DNA of 6,489 nucleotides, taken from assembly GCA_007124475.1 (NCBI GenBank), contig SLFB01000342.1:1-6489 (forward strand), given 5' to 3'. The stretch comes from Vibrio sp. GTDB taxonomy: Bacteria; Pseudomonadota; Gammaproteobacteria; Enterobacterales; Vibrionaceae. Within the stretch, counting starts at the first letter, position 1, and each line of letters begins with the position of its first letter. The position numbers were made by a program, and so were the translations under genes. Under the pieces are notes generated by a model. That model was not told the DNA's origin, ran no database searches, and saw only the letters and a program-made list of their open reading frames with translations. Positions 1 to 6,165 of this stretch are shown one piece after another.

Positions 1-277
<277 letters not shown>

Positions 278-285
278 GAGGGCGG

Positions 286-314
286 ATTCTATAGATAACC
301 ATAACGGCTGTCTA
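286..314 (-). promoter_or_regulatory. rnpB promoter (sigma-70 type, GC-rich discriminator)
   Basis: On the minus strand a -35 box TAGACA (314-309, 5/6 to consensus) is separated by exactly 17 bp from a -10 box TAGAAT (291-286, 5/6). The next eight bases, CCGCCCTC, lead to the first base of the RNA at about 277. The GC-rich discriminator resembles those of stable-RNA promoters under growth-rate or stringent control, E. coli rnpB among them. Position relative to the mature 5' end supports the call; regulation is inferred. Confidence 0.75.
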
Positions 315-348
315 GCAACAATCAATCACCAAGCCCGAATTCATAGTA

Positions 349-369
349 AGCGCTTAAAAAAACAGCGCT
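349..369. repeat. Short inverted repeat at the 3' end of rsmI
   Basis: AGCGCT (349-354) and AGCGCT (364-369) form a perfect 6-bp inverted repeat, each arm itself a palindrome. They are separated by nine bases, mostly A on the plus strand. The right arm overlaps the rsmI stop codon (368-370). On the minus strand the hairpin would have a U-rich loop and no U-tract after the stem, so it is not a standard intrinsic terminator. It could be a weak terminator, a 3'-end stabilising hairpin, or chance. Confidence 0.4.
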
Positions 370-1231
370 AATTTAGGTTTTCTAAGCCCCATTTGTATAA
401 CGCATTTTTTTTCAAGTTATAGATTTCCGCCGTTAACGCCGCGGCTTTTTTAAGAGGCAACTCTTTACTGAGAATCGCCAAGCTTCTCAAGGCTTCCTCT
501 GGCAATTCAGCATTCGCCGCTTCTCTTGCACCATGCACCAGCAAAACCATTTCACCCCGCTTGCGGTTGTCATCTTGATTTATCCATTCAATCAGTTCGC
601 CTAATGGTAAGCCTTGAATCGTTTCAAACGTTTTGGTTAACTCACGAGCCAACACTACCTGACGATCTGGCCCTAAGATAGCCAGCATATCTTGCAGGGA
701 TTCATCAATACGATGTGGCGACTCATAAAAAATGCAGGTGCGCGCGACTTTAGCTATTTCTAAAAACTTATCTTTGCGCCCTTTACTTTTCGCCGGTAAA
801 AAACCTTCGAAACTAAAACAGTCTGAAGGTAAACCTGATGCACTTAACGCAGTAATGACCGCACAGGCTCCAGGTAATGGCACAACTTTAACACCCGCCT
901 GACGACATTGATTGACTAAATGATAACCTGGGTCACTGATCAAAGGTGTTCCAGCATCGGAAACCAAAGCAATAGACTGGCCTGATAATAATTTATCAAC
1001 TAATACTTGAGCTTTTTGCTGTTCATTGTGATCATGCAAGGGGAATGTTTTCGTTTGGATATTGAAGTGAGCCAGCAGCTTACCCGTGTGGCGAGTATCT
1101 TCGGCGGCAATGATATCGACCTGAGCGAGGACCTCAAGGGCTCGTTGGGTAATATCAGCTAGATTGCCAATTGGCGTTGGGACAATATAAAGGATTGCTC
1201 CATCAGCGGACACGGTTTTGTTATCTGTCAT
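368..1231 (-). CDS. rsmI: 16S rRNA (cytidine-1402 2'-O)-methyltransferase RsmI
   Basis: RsmI uses S-adenosylmethionine to methylate the ribose of C1402 in the decoding centre of 16S rRNA. The same nucleotide receives a base N4-methyl group from RsmH, and both modifications tune initiation fidelity. The 287-residue protein has the tetrapyrrole-methylase fold signatures in order: PTPIGNLADIT at residues 18-28, AAEDTR at 42-47, LVSDAGTPLISDPG at 89-102 (SAM pocket), PLPGACAVITALSASG at 118-133 and FYESPHR at 168-174. Length matches the E. coli protein (formerly YraL). The ATG at 1231-1229 places the first motif at the usual distance from the N-terminus; the ribosome binding site before it is weak. 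The gene is divergent from lpoA and runs towards rnpB, with about 90 bp from its stop to the RNA start. No defect is visible in the reading frame. Confidence 0.97.
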   Translation of the reverse strand: MTDNKTVSADGAILYIVPTPIGNLADITQRALEVLAQVDIIAAEDTRHTGKLLAHFNIQTKTFPLHDHNEQQKAQVLVDKLLSGQSIALVSDAGTPLISDPGYHLVNQCRQAGVKVVPLPGACAVITALSASGLPSDCFSFEGFLPAKSKGRKDKFLEIAKVARTCIFYESPHRIDESLQDMLAILGPDRQVVLARELTKTFETIQGLPLGELIEWINQDDNRKRGEMVLLVHGAREAANAELPEEALRSLAILSKELPLKKAAALTAEIYNLKKNALYKWGLENLN

Positions 1232-1282
1232 TTGTTTACCATCACTTCAACGTTTACTATAGAGACAATTTTACACGGAATT
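1232..1282. promoter_or_regulatory. Divergent rsmI / lpoA promoter region (candidate)
   Basis: This is the only spacer between the divergent genes, so promoters for both are expected here or just inside the gene starts. On the plus strand TTGTTT (1232-1237) and TACTAT (1255-1260) are 17 bp apart and could serve lpoA (3/6 and 4/6 to consensus). On the minus strand TATAGT (1261-1256, 5/6) is a good -10 for rsmI, but no convincing -35 lies 16-18 bp upstream. The two -10 candidates occupy nearly the same bases. The assignments are from consensus matching only. Confidence 0.35.
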
Positions 1283-1300
1283 ATGAAAGAACCTATGGCT

Positions 1301-3106
1301 ATGAAAAACCATCAGAGACGCAGTGTAACACGCTTAGTCGCTCCTGTTGCATTAGCAATCATGCTTGCAGCCTGTTCGACCACACCATCCATCCCTGAAG
1401 TCGTGCAGATTACCGATCCTGCAACCCACTCAGCACAAAGTTATTTGATGCGAGCGGACAGCAGTCAAGGTGAATTACAAAATGACTGGCTAATCATGGC
1501 GCTAAAAGCGGCGGTCGCCAGTAGTGATACTCAACAAGCTGATTTGCTGATTCGACGCTTAGCAAAGCAAACATTGACCGATACTCAGCAAGCCGAGTGG
1601 CAGCTTGCTCGAGCTCAGCTAGCATTTGATCAGCGGCAATATCAAACGGCTCTCTCACAACTTAACTTTCCATTACAATGGCAACTAGCGACAAGTCAAT
1701 GGCAGGCTTACCATCAGCTGAGAGCAAACAGTTTTACCGCGCTTAATCAGGCCTTTGCTGCTAATCGAGAGTTAGTGGCTTTATACCGCTTTGCACAACC
1801 TAATCAGCAGCAAGATTTGGCGCAGCAAATTTGGCACAACTTTAATCGTTATTCTAGCGAAACTCTCACTACACTAGAGCCTAAAGCCGAAGAGGACATT
1901 CTCGATGGTTGGTTACAGTTAGCTATTTACATGCAAACACTCGCCAACGATTTACCACAACTGCAAAATACCCTAAAGCATTGGTTGGCTGAAAACTCAG
2001 CTCATCCCGCGGCTCGCTATACGCCACCAGAGATTAAAGACGTGCTGGCTTTACATCTCGCCAAGCCTAAAAATACGGCCCTTTTACTGCCATTAACTGG
2101 GCGTTTTGCGAAGCAAGCGGAGCTAATCCGTGATGGATTCGTGATGGCGATGATGAATGATCAACAACGGGATCCTCAAGCAGCATTAATGATTGTTGAC
2201 ACTAACGCCAATAGTGTCGAAGACATTGATACCCTCTTGAACGAAAAACAGATCGATTTTGTCGTTGGCCCTCTCATCAGAGCCGACATTGAGACCTGGC
2301 AAGCCGCTCAAGCAAAGCGTCCGCAAAAAATTCCTACCTTAGCGTTAAACATTCCTGACACGCTAGCAACCAGCAGCGACTACTGCTATGTAACCCTATC
2401 ACCGGAACAGGAAGTCGCACAGGCGGCTAAGCATTTGTTTACACAAGGTTTCCAATACCCCTTAATTCTCGCACCACAAGGAAATTATGGCGATCGGGTT
2501 GTTGAAGCCTTCAATCAAGAGTGGCAAAAACATAGCTCACATCCGGTTGCGGTCAGCCTTTTTAATGACCGACGCCAATTGCAGCGTAATATTAATCAAG
2601 TCTTTGGTTTACAAGCCAGCCAACAAAATATCGCTCAAATGAATAACCTTTTGGGAATGAACTTACAAAGTCAGCCAAGAAGTCGACGTGATATTGATGC
2701 GGTGTATATTGCGACTGGAATTGCTGAGTTAACGTTAATTAAGCCGTTTATTGAAGTGGCTATTAACCCAGATACGCGGCCACCGAAACTATTTTCAAAC
2801 TCAAACAGTCACAGTAGTGGCCGACAATTTGAAGACCTAACGGGGATCACTTTTAGTGATATTCCTTTGTTACTGGAAACAGAAAGTAGTTTAGCGCGTG
2901 AAGTTGCTCAACTATGGCCTCGCGCTTCTAATGCCGATCAACGCTTAAAAGCACTCGGAATGGATGCCTATCAATTAATGTTAGAGTTACCACTAATGAA
3001 AGTCATTGAAGCTCATACCATTGTCGGGCAAACCGGCTTACTCAGTATTGATGAGCGATGTGTGGTGCAACAAGAAATGAGCTGGGCTGAGCATGGGGCT
3101 CTTTAA
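1301..3106 (+). CDS. lpoA: Penicillin-binding protein activator LpoA (outer-membrane lipoprotein)
   Basis: LpoA is an outer-membrane-anchored lipoprotein that reaches across the periplasm and stimulates the peptidoglycan synthase PBP1A (MrcA). From the ATG at 1301 it has 601 residues. A basic n-region (KNHQRR), a hydrophobic stretch and the lipobox LAAC place the lipidated cysteine at residue 25 (codon 1373-1375). Serine at +2 fits outer-membrane sorting. Residues about 30-250 form the TPR-like helical N-domain, with NDWLIMALKAAV near the start. From about residue 258 a periplasmic-binding-protein-like C-domain begins with NTALLLPLTGRFAKQ and continues through FVVGPLIRADIETW, YGDRVVEAFNQEWQ and IDAVYIATG. 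The long Pro/Ala/Gln linker inside the E. coli C-domain is absent. In-frame ATGs at 1283 and 1295 and a TTG at 1232 are alternative starts. 1301 was chosen for the most typical signal peptide, although a GGA at 1277-1279 sits just before 1283. The gene heads the operon, and its last 14 bases overlap yraN. Confidence 0.93.
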   Translation: MKNHQRRSVTRLVAPVALAIMLAACSTTPSIPEVVQITDPATHSAQSYLMRADSSQGELQNDWLIMALKAAVASSDTQQADLLIRRLAKQTLTDTQQAEWQLARAQLAFDQRQYQTALSQLNFPLQWQLATSQWQAYHQLRANSFTALNQAFAANRELVALYRFAQPNQQQDLAQQIWHNFNRYSSETLTTLEPKAEEDILDGWLQLAIYMQTLANDLPQLQNTLKHWLAENSAHPAARYTPPEIKDVLALHLAKPKNTALLLPLTGRFAKQAELIRDGFVMAMMNDQQRDPQAALMIVDTNANSVEDIDTLLNEKQIDFVVGPLIRADIETWQAAQAKRPQKIPTLALNIPDTLATSSDYCYVTLSPEQEVAQAAKHLFTQGFQYPLILAPQGNYGDRVVEAFNQEWQKHSSHPVAVSLFNDRRQLQRNINQVFGLQASQQNIAQMNNLLGMNLQSQPRSRRDIDAVYIATGIAELTLIKPFIEVAINPDTRPPKLFSNSNSHSSGRQFEDLTGITFSDIPLLLETESSLAREVAQLWPRASNADQRLKALGMDAYQLMLELPLMKVIEAHTIVGQTGLLSIDERCVVQQEMSWAEHGAL

Positions 3107-3461
3107 TCAGCGTCGAGCAGGACAACATTATGAAACCATGGCGGCAGATTACCTCACCCGCCATCAGCTACAACTGATTGAAAAGAATTTCACCACCCGA
3201 GCGGGGGAAATTGACTTAATCATGCGCCATGGTTCATGCTTGGTGTTTGTCGAAGTTAAATATCGTAAAAATCAAGCTTATGGCCATGCTGCTGAAATGG
3301 TCACCACCAGCAAAAAATCTCGCTTGATCAAAGCGGCAAATTGGTGGATGCTCAAGCGCGGCCTTAATGCCGATACTACTGATTTTCGTTTCGATGTCGT
3401 AGCCATTCATCAAAATGGCCTAGATATTGAGTGGATAAAAAACGCAATAACCCAAGGATAA
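3093..3461 (+). CDS. yraN: UPF0102 family protein YraN (predicted nuclease-like fold)
   Basis: This is a small protein (122 residues) of the widely conserved UPF0102 family, whose cellular role is not firmly established. The family is related to PD-(D/E)XK endonucleases and archaeal Holliday-junction resolvases. The defining motifs are intact: an N-terminal helix G-x-x-(Y/A)E-xx-AA-xYL (residues 10-21), GEIDLI at 38-43 and FVEVKYR at 52-58. Their acidic residues and lysine (E39, D41, E54, K56) are in the arrangement expected of the metal-binding site of that fold. The ATG lies inside the lpoA 3' end (14-bp overlap), so translation is probably coupled to lpoA; no strong ribosome binding site is seen. 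diaA starts 7 bp after its stop. Identity to the family is secure; nuclease activity is inferred only from the fold. Confidence 0.94.
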   Translation: MGLFNQRRAGQHYETMAADYLTRHQLQLIEKNFTTRAGEIDLIMRHGSCLVFVEVKYRKNQAYGHAAEMVTTSKKSRLIKAANWWMLKRGLNADTTDFRFDVVAIHQNGLDIEWIKNAITQG

Positions 3462-3468
3462 TCAATCA

Positions 3469-4059
3469 ATGCTCGATAGCATTAAAGACAGTTTTACCGA
3501 AAGTATTCAGATCCAAATTGCAGCCGCCGAAGCTTTACCTGATGCGATTATGCACGCAGCTCAAGCCATGGTTGTAACACTACTTAATGGAAATAAGATC
3601 CTTTGTTGCGGTAATGGTGGGTCTGCCGCCAATGCTCAGCAATTCGTGTCTTGCTTACTTAACCGTTTTGAAACCGAGCGTCCCAGCTTACCAGCCATGG
3701 CACTGACCGCCGACAATACGACATTGACCGCCGTCGCCAATGACTACCATTATCAAGAGATCTTCTCCAAGCAAGTCCGAGCGTTTGGTCAAGCGGGAGA
3801 TGTACTACTAGCCATATCTACCAGTGGTAATAGCAAAAATATCATTAAAGCCATGGAAGCTGCGGTTACCCGTGATATGACCATTATTGCTTTAACTGGT
3901 AAAGATGGTGGTGAAATGGCCGGCTTACTGGGTGAAAATGATGTTGAAATCCGTATTCCATCTCACCGTACGGCTCGAATTCATGAAGTTCATATGGTTA
4001 CTCTGCACTGTTTGTGTGATTTAATTGATCAAGTGTTATTCCCGGCTCATGATGAATAA
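3469..4059 (+). CDS. diaA: DnaA initiator-associating protein DiaA (SIS domain)
   Basis: DiaA is a tetrameric SIS-domain protein that binds several DnaA molecules, helps their assembly on oriC and so promotes timely replication initiation. The 196-residue length equals E. coli DiaA, and the sequence aligns end to end with it from memory, including TESIQ-QIAAAEALPDAI near the N-terminus. Phosphosugar-binding SIS motifs are visible at GNGGSAANAQ (48-57) and STSGNS (117-122). The C-terminal Leu190-Phe191, reported as important for DnaA contact in E. coli DiaA, is present. It is closely related to GmhA (sedoheptulose-7-phosphate isomerase); operon position between yraN and dolP and the RFETERPSLPA segment favour DiaA. 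AAGGA at 3454-3458, inside the end of yraN, is the likely ribosome binding site, 10 bp before the ATG. The 3' end overlaps dolP by 8 bp. Confidence 0.95.
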   Translation: MLDSIKDSFTESIQIQIAAAEALPDAIMHAAQAMVVTLLNGNKILCCGNGGSAANAQQFVSCLLNRFETERPSLPAMALTADNTTLTAVANDYHYQEIFSKQVRAFGQAGDVLLAISTSGNSKNIIKAMEAAVTRDMTIIALTGKDGGEMAGLLGENDVEIRIPSHRTARIHEVHMVTLHCLCDLIDQVLFPAHDE

Positions 4060-4645
4060 AGCGATGCAAAAACCACGTTTTTATCTGTTATCTTGGCTAA
4101 TTGTCTGCCTAAGCTCTCTATTAGTTGGCTGTGCTGGTGTGGTCGTGGCTGGCGGGGCTGCCGCTGTTAACATTGCGATAGATCCTCGCTCTCCGACTGA
4201 ATTATGGCAAGATAAAAACCTAGAGCTTGAAATTATTGGCCTTGCCAATAAACCTCCGTTTAGAGGGCAAGCTCGTATTACTTCTAGCTCGTTTCGAGGC
4301 ACAGTAATATTAATTGGCCAAGCTCAACATGCCGAGCTACTTGAAGACTTTATTCACCAGGTAGAGAACATTCAAGGTGTGCGCCATTTACATAATCAAG
4401 TGAGAATTCAAGCTCCATTAACGGCTGGGCAAATTAGTAATGATGCTTGGATAACCACCAAAGTAAAAGCGGCGCTCGCAACCAATCCTGAATTACGCAG
4501 TGTCAAGATCTCAGTGATGACTGAAAATAGAGAAGTCTTCCTACTCGGCTATGTTAACTCGGCTCATGCCGATGCTGCCACTGAGGTAGCAAGAAATGTT
4601 TCAGGGGTAAAACAAGTTATTCGAGCTTTCGAATATGCTGATTAA
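4052..4645 (+). CDS. dolP: Division/outer-membrane stress-associated lipoprotein DolP (YraP), dual BON domain
   Basis: DolP is an outer-membrane lipoprotein that binds anionic phospholipid, gathers at the division site and supports outer-membrane integrity and BAM function; in E. coli it belongs to the sigma-E regulon. From the ATG at 4052 the product has 197 residues. A signal peptide with a hydrophobic core (FYLLSWLIVCLSSLL) ends in lipobox LVGC, with the lipidated cysteine at residue 27 (4130-4132) and alanine at +2, fitting outer-membrane sorting. Two BON domains follow: one over about residues 45-125 and the second from SNDAWITTKVKAAL to the end, closing with VSGVKQVIRAFEY. The DPRSP motif after the glycine/alanine-rich stretch is also seen in the E. 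coli protein (DPRS). ATGs at 4049 and 4064 are alternative starts. None has a clear ribosome binding site, so the start inside the diaA end suggests translational coupling. It is the last gene of the operon, with a hairpin terminator about 50 bp on. Confidence 0.94.
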   Translation: MNKAMQKPRFYLLSWLIVCLSSLLVGCAGVVVAGGAAAVNIAIDPRSPTELWQDKNLELEIIGLANKPPFRGQARITSSSFRGTVILIGQAQHAELLEDFIHQVENIQGVRHLHNQVRIQAPLTAGQISNDAWITTKVKAALATNPELRSVKISVMTENREVFLLGYVNSAHADAATEVARNVSGVKQVIRAFEYAD

Positions 4646-4696
4646 TACCCTCATCATTTACCCGGCGCAACCCATCTATTAGTCATGGTTCACCGG

Positions 4697-4732
4697 CAAC
4701 AAAAAAGCAGCCATAAGGCTGCTTTTTTGTTG
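4697..4732 (+). terminator. Strong intrinsic terminator after dolP (possibly bidirectional)
   Basis: A perfect 16-bp inverted repeat: the left arm (4697-4712) ends AAAAAAGCAGCC, the loop is ATAA, and the right arm (4717-4732) begins GGCTGCTTTTTT. The GC core followed by six T residues is a textbook Rho-independent terminator for dolP. Because the left arm carries the matching A-run, the same hairpin also works on the minus strand and may end sspB transcripts, although it lies about 120 bp beyond the sspB stop. Confidence 0.93.
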
Positions 4733-4770
4733 TATATCGAAACTCGTGTAGAGAATAAGTCAATTCATCA

Positions 4771-4797
4771 CTATTACATAGACAGGCTATGTGATAG
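4771..4797. repeat. Hairpin between convergent dolP and sspB
   Basis: CTATTACATAG (4771-4781) and CTATGTGATAG (4787-4797) form an 11-bp stem with one G-T position and a 5-base loop. The stem is AT-rich and has no T-run on either side, so it is not a typical terminator. It lies in the 3' untranslated region expected for the sspB message. A stabilising 3' structure or a protein site are both possible. Confidence 0.5.
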
Positions 4798-4801
4798 GGC
4801 T

Positions 4802-4856
4802 ATAAACGAAAATAACTAACACCGCTGCTACTGTAAGTCAGGTGTGCATCGTTTAT
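4802..4856. repeat. Nested inverted repeats spanning the sspB stop codon
   Basis: ATAAACGA (4802-4809) pairs with TCGTTTAT (4849-4856), and inside it ACACC (4819-4823) pairs with GGTGT (4841-4845). This gives a long, interrupted stem-loop that includes the sspB stop codon (4853-4855). No T-run follows. Its significance is uncertain, because two short repeats can nest by chance. Confidence 0.35.
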
Positions 4857-5329
4857 TTTATGACTCGTAAACTCGGTCTACCTTTAGGTTTGTCAGATTC
4901 TTGGTTATTTTCAGAACCTTGGTCAGCAACCTCTTGAACACTGGCTATCTCAGGTGCAAAACCTGTAGATTGCTCACTCATATTGGTCAGCATATCTTGA
5001 TAACTGGCTTCAGGTTCAAACATAGTGCCTGCACCATTTTCACGAGCATAAATCGCTTGTACCGCGTACATAGGTACAACCACTAAATGAGGTCGCCCGC
5101 TAAAGCGAGCGCTGAACGTAACATCCTCATTACCTAGCTCTAAATTCCCAACCGCACGAGGAGCAAGATTAAGAATAATCTGACCATCTTGTACGAATTC
5201 CATAGGAACACGAACGCCCGGGAGTGTTGCATCTACCACTAAATGCGGTGTGAGTTCATTGTCTAACAACCAATCATAAAACGCACGAAGCATAAAAGGT
5301 CGACGGGGTGTCATTTTTTCAATATCCAT
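4853..5329 (-). CDS. sspB: ClpXP protease specificity-enhancing factor SspB
   Basis: SspB is a dimeric cytoplasmic adaptor that binds ssrA-tagged peptides from stalled ribosomes, and fragments of RseA, and delivers them to ClpXP. The 158-residue product starts MDIEKMTPRRPFMLRAFYDW. It carries the family core LTPHLVVDATLPGVRVPMEF, LNLAPRAVGNLELGNEDVTFSARFSG and IYARENGAGTMFEPE (the peptide-binding domain, about residues 1-115). A flexible acidic and polar linker of variable sequence follows. The last nine residues, GRPSLRVIK (150-158), are the conserved ClpX-docking tail. The ATG at 5329-5327 was chosen because it matches the start of E. coli SspB; the frame stays open upstream to an ATG at 5362, but those 11 residues overlap sspA and look unrelated to the family. 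The gene lies 10 bp after sspA in the same direction and is surely cotranscribed with it. Confidence 0.96.
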   Translation of the reverse strand: MDIEKMTPRRPFMLRAFYDWLLDNELTPHLVVDATLPGVRVPMEFVQDGQIILNLAPRAVGNLELGNEDVTFSARFSGRPHLVVVPMYAVQAIYARENGAGTMFEPEASYQDMLTNMSEQSTGFAPEIASVQEVADQGSENNQESDKPKGRPSLRVIK

Positions 5330-5339
5330 ACGGCACCGA

Positions 5340-5975
5340 TTAACGCGACAAACGCATCTCACGCTCAGCTTCAGTTAAAGAAGCAAGGAAAGAGTCACGC
5401 TCAAAAACACGGTTCATGTAAACTTTTAATTCTTTTGACCCAGGGCCAATTAACTCAATACCCAACACAGGTAAGCGCCAAAGTAGCGGAGCTAAGTAAC
5501 AATCGATCAAGCTGAATTCTTCGCTCATGAAGTACTCGTACTCAGCAAAAACAGGTGCTAAGGTCAGTAAATCATTACGTAACTTATTACGAGCAGCTTC
5601 AGATTCAGTTGCACTACCACGGATAATTTTATCCGCCAAAGAATACCAGTTTCTTTCAATACGATAGATCATCAAACGCGTATTTCCACGAGCCACTGGA
5701 TAGACTGGCATCAGTGGAGGATGAGGAAAACGCTCATCTAAATATTCCATGATGATTTTTGAATCGTACAGTGCAAGCTCACGGTCAATCAGTGTAGGCA
5801 CTGATTTATAAGGGTTTAACTCAATAAGCTCAGCCGGTAAATTCGTTTCGTCGACCAGTTCAACTTCAACACTGACGCCTTTTTCAGCAAGCACAATACG
5901 TACCTGATGGCTATACATATCAGACGCACTCGAAAATAGAGTCATCACAGAACGTTTATTGGCAGCTACAGCCAT
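5340..5975 (-). CDS. sspA: Stringent starvation protein A (RNA polymerase-associated SspA)
   Basis: SspA has a glutathione-S-transferase fold but no GST activity. It binds RNA polymerase holoenzyme, lowers H-NS levels in stationary phase, and affects acid tolerance and virulence genes in several gammaproteobacteria. The product has 211 residues (E. coli 212). The thioredoxin-like N-domain runs from about residue 9 to 88, with NPYKSVPTLID at 54-64. The helical C-domain follows, with EFSLIDCYLAPLLWRLP and RVFERDSFLASLTEAEREMRL near the end. The surface-pocket residues Pro84-His85-Pro86 and Tyr92, known to matter for SspA function in E. coli, are all present. The ATG at 5975-5973 is set by a strong ribosome binding site, GGAGG at 5985-5981, five bases upstream; the frame extends further upstream (to an ATG at 6065) but without family similarity. 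sspB follows after 10 bp. Confidence 0.97.
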   Translation of the reverse strand: MAVAANKRSVMTLFSSASDMYSHQVRIVLAEKGVSVEVELVDETNLPAELIELNPYKSVPTLIDRELALYDSKIIMEYLDERFPHPPLMPVYPVARGNTRLMIYRIERNWYSLADKIIRGSATESEAARNKLRNDLLTLAPVFAEYEYFMSEEFSLIDCYLAPLLWRLPVLGIELIGPGSKELKVYMNRVFERDSFLASLTEAEREMRLSR

Positions 5976-5980
5976 GGAGC

Positions 5981-5985
5981 CCTCC
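5981..5985 (-). promoter_or_regulatory. sspA ribosome binding site
   Basis: GGAGG on the minus strand, inside TGGAGGG, lies five bases before the sspA ATG at 5975. It is one of the strongest Shine-Dalgarno sequences in the window and decides the start against the upstream in-frame ATGs. Confidence 0.9.
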
Positions 5986-6043
5986 AGCATACACAGATAA
6001 GAATAAAAACAACGGAAAAGCCATTGCTTAAGATAAATAAAAA

Positions 6044-6084
6044 TTAGCGTCAAATAATAGCACATTTAGTGGCCATCACGCTAA
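6044..6084. repeat. Operator-like inverted repeat around the sspA promoter
   Basis: TTAGCGT (6044-6050) and ACGCTAA (6078-6084) are perfect 7-bp inverted arms, 34 bp centre to centre, which is close to three helical turns. One arm lies at the predicted transcription start and the other at about -31 to -37. The placement would suit a dimeric regulator or a looped complex. No regulator can be named. Confidence 0.35.
6054..6062 (-). promoter_or_regulatory. sspA-sspB promoter, extended -10 (candidate)
   Basis: TGC-TATTAT on the minus strand (6062-6054) is an extended -10 element whose hexamer matches TATAAT at 5/6. No good -35 lies 16-18 bp upstream, which is normal for extended -10 promoters. 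Start is predicted near 6047, giving a leader of about 70 nt. It lies downstream of the rpsI terminator, so sspA-sspB probably has its own promoter besides any read-through. Confidence 0.55.
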
Positions 6085-6136
6085 TGTTCTTTGTTCAAGG
6101 TAGAGATATGCGAATCGGATATAAGGTTACGCATAC

Positions 6137-6165
6137 AAAAAAGCCCAGCATATGCTGAGCTTTTT
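6137..6165 (-). terminator. Intrinsic terminator after rpsI
   Basis: On the minus strand GCTCAGCA (6160-6153) pairs with TGCTGGGC (6150-6143), with one G-T pair and a TA at the tip, and is followed by six T residues (6142-6137). An A-run (6165-6161) precedes the stem, so it may also work in reverse. It ends the ribosomal protein transcript 46 bp after the rpsI stop. Confidence 0.88.

Noticed and set aside
1232..1300. Longer lpoA start at TTG 1232 or ATG 1283
   Set aside because: The TTG abuts the rsmI start and would put about 47 residues before the lipobox, too long for a lipoprotein signal. ATG 1283 is possible, but 1301 gives a standard 24-residue signal peptide.
1171..1398. Plus-strand open frame of 75 codons
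   Set aside because: It is a shadow frame over the rsmI and lpoA starts, with no recognisable domain.
4081..4302. Minus-strand open frame of 73 codons
   Set aside because: It is antisense to the dolP signal peptide and first BON domain, with no start signal or family resemblance.
4646..4852. Possible small RNA or small protein gene between dolP and sspB
   Set aside because: Apart from the terminator and hairpins there is no promoter pair, ribosome binding site or open frame that would support a separate gene.
4901..5086. Plus-strand open frame of 61 codons
   Set aside because: It is antisense to sspB, whose sequence is clearly conserved.
5330..5362. N-terminal extension of sspB by 11 residues
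   Set aside because: It overlaps the end of sspA, and the known family start (MD-x-x-x-(L/M)TPRRP) fits the ATG at 5329.
6048..6053. TTGACG as a -35 box for a second sspA promoter
   Set aside because: It matches at 5/6, but no acceptable -10 lies 16-18 bp downstream on the minus strand.
5976..6065. N-terminal extension of sspA by 30 residues
   Set aside because: It contains the extended -10 element and leader; the strong GGAGG site at 5981-5985 marks the ATG at 5975.
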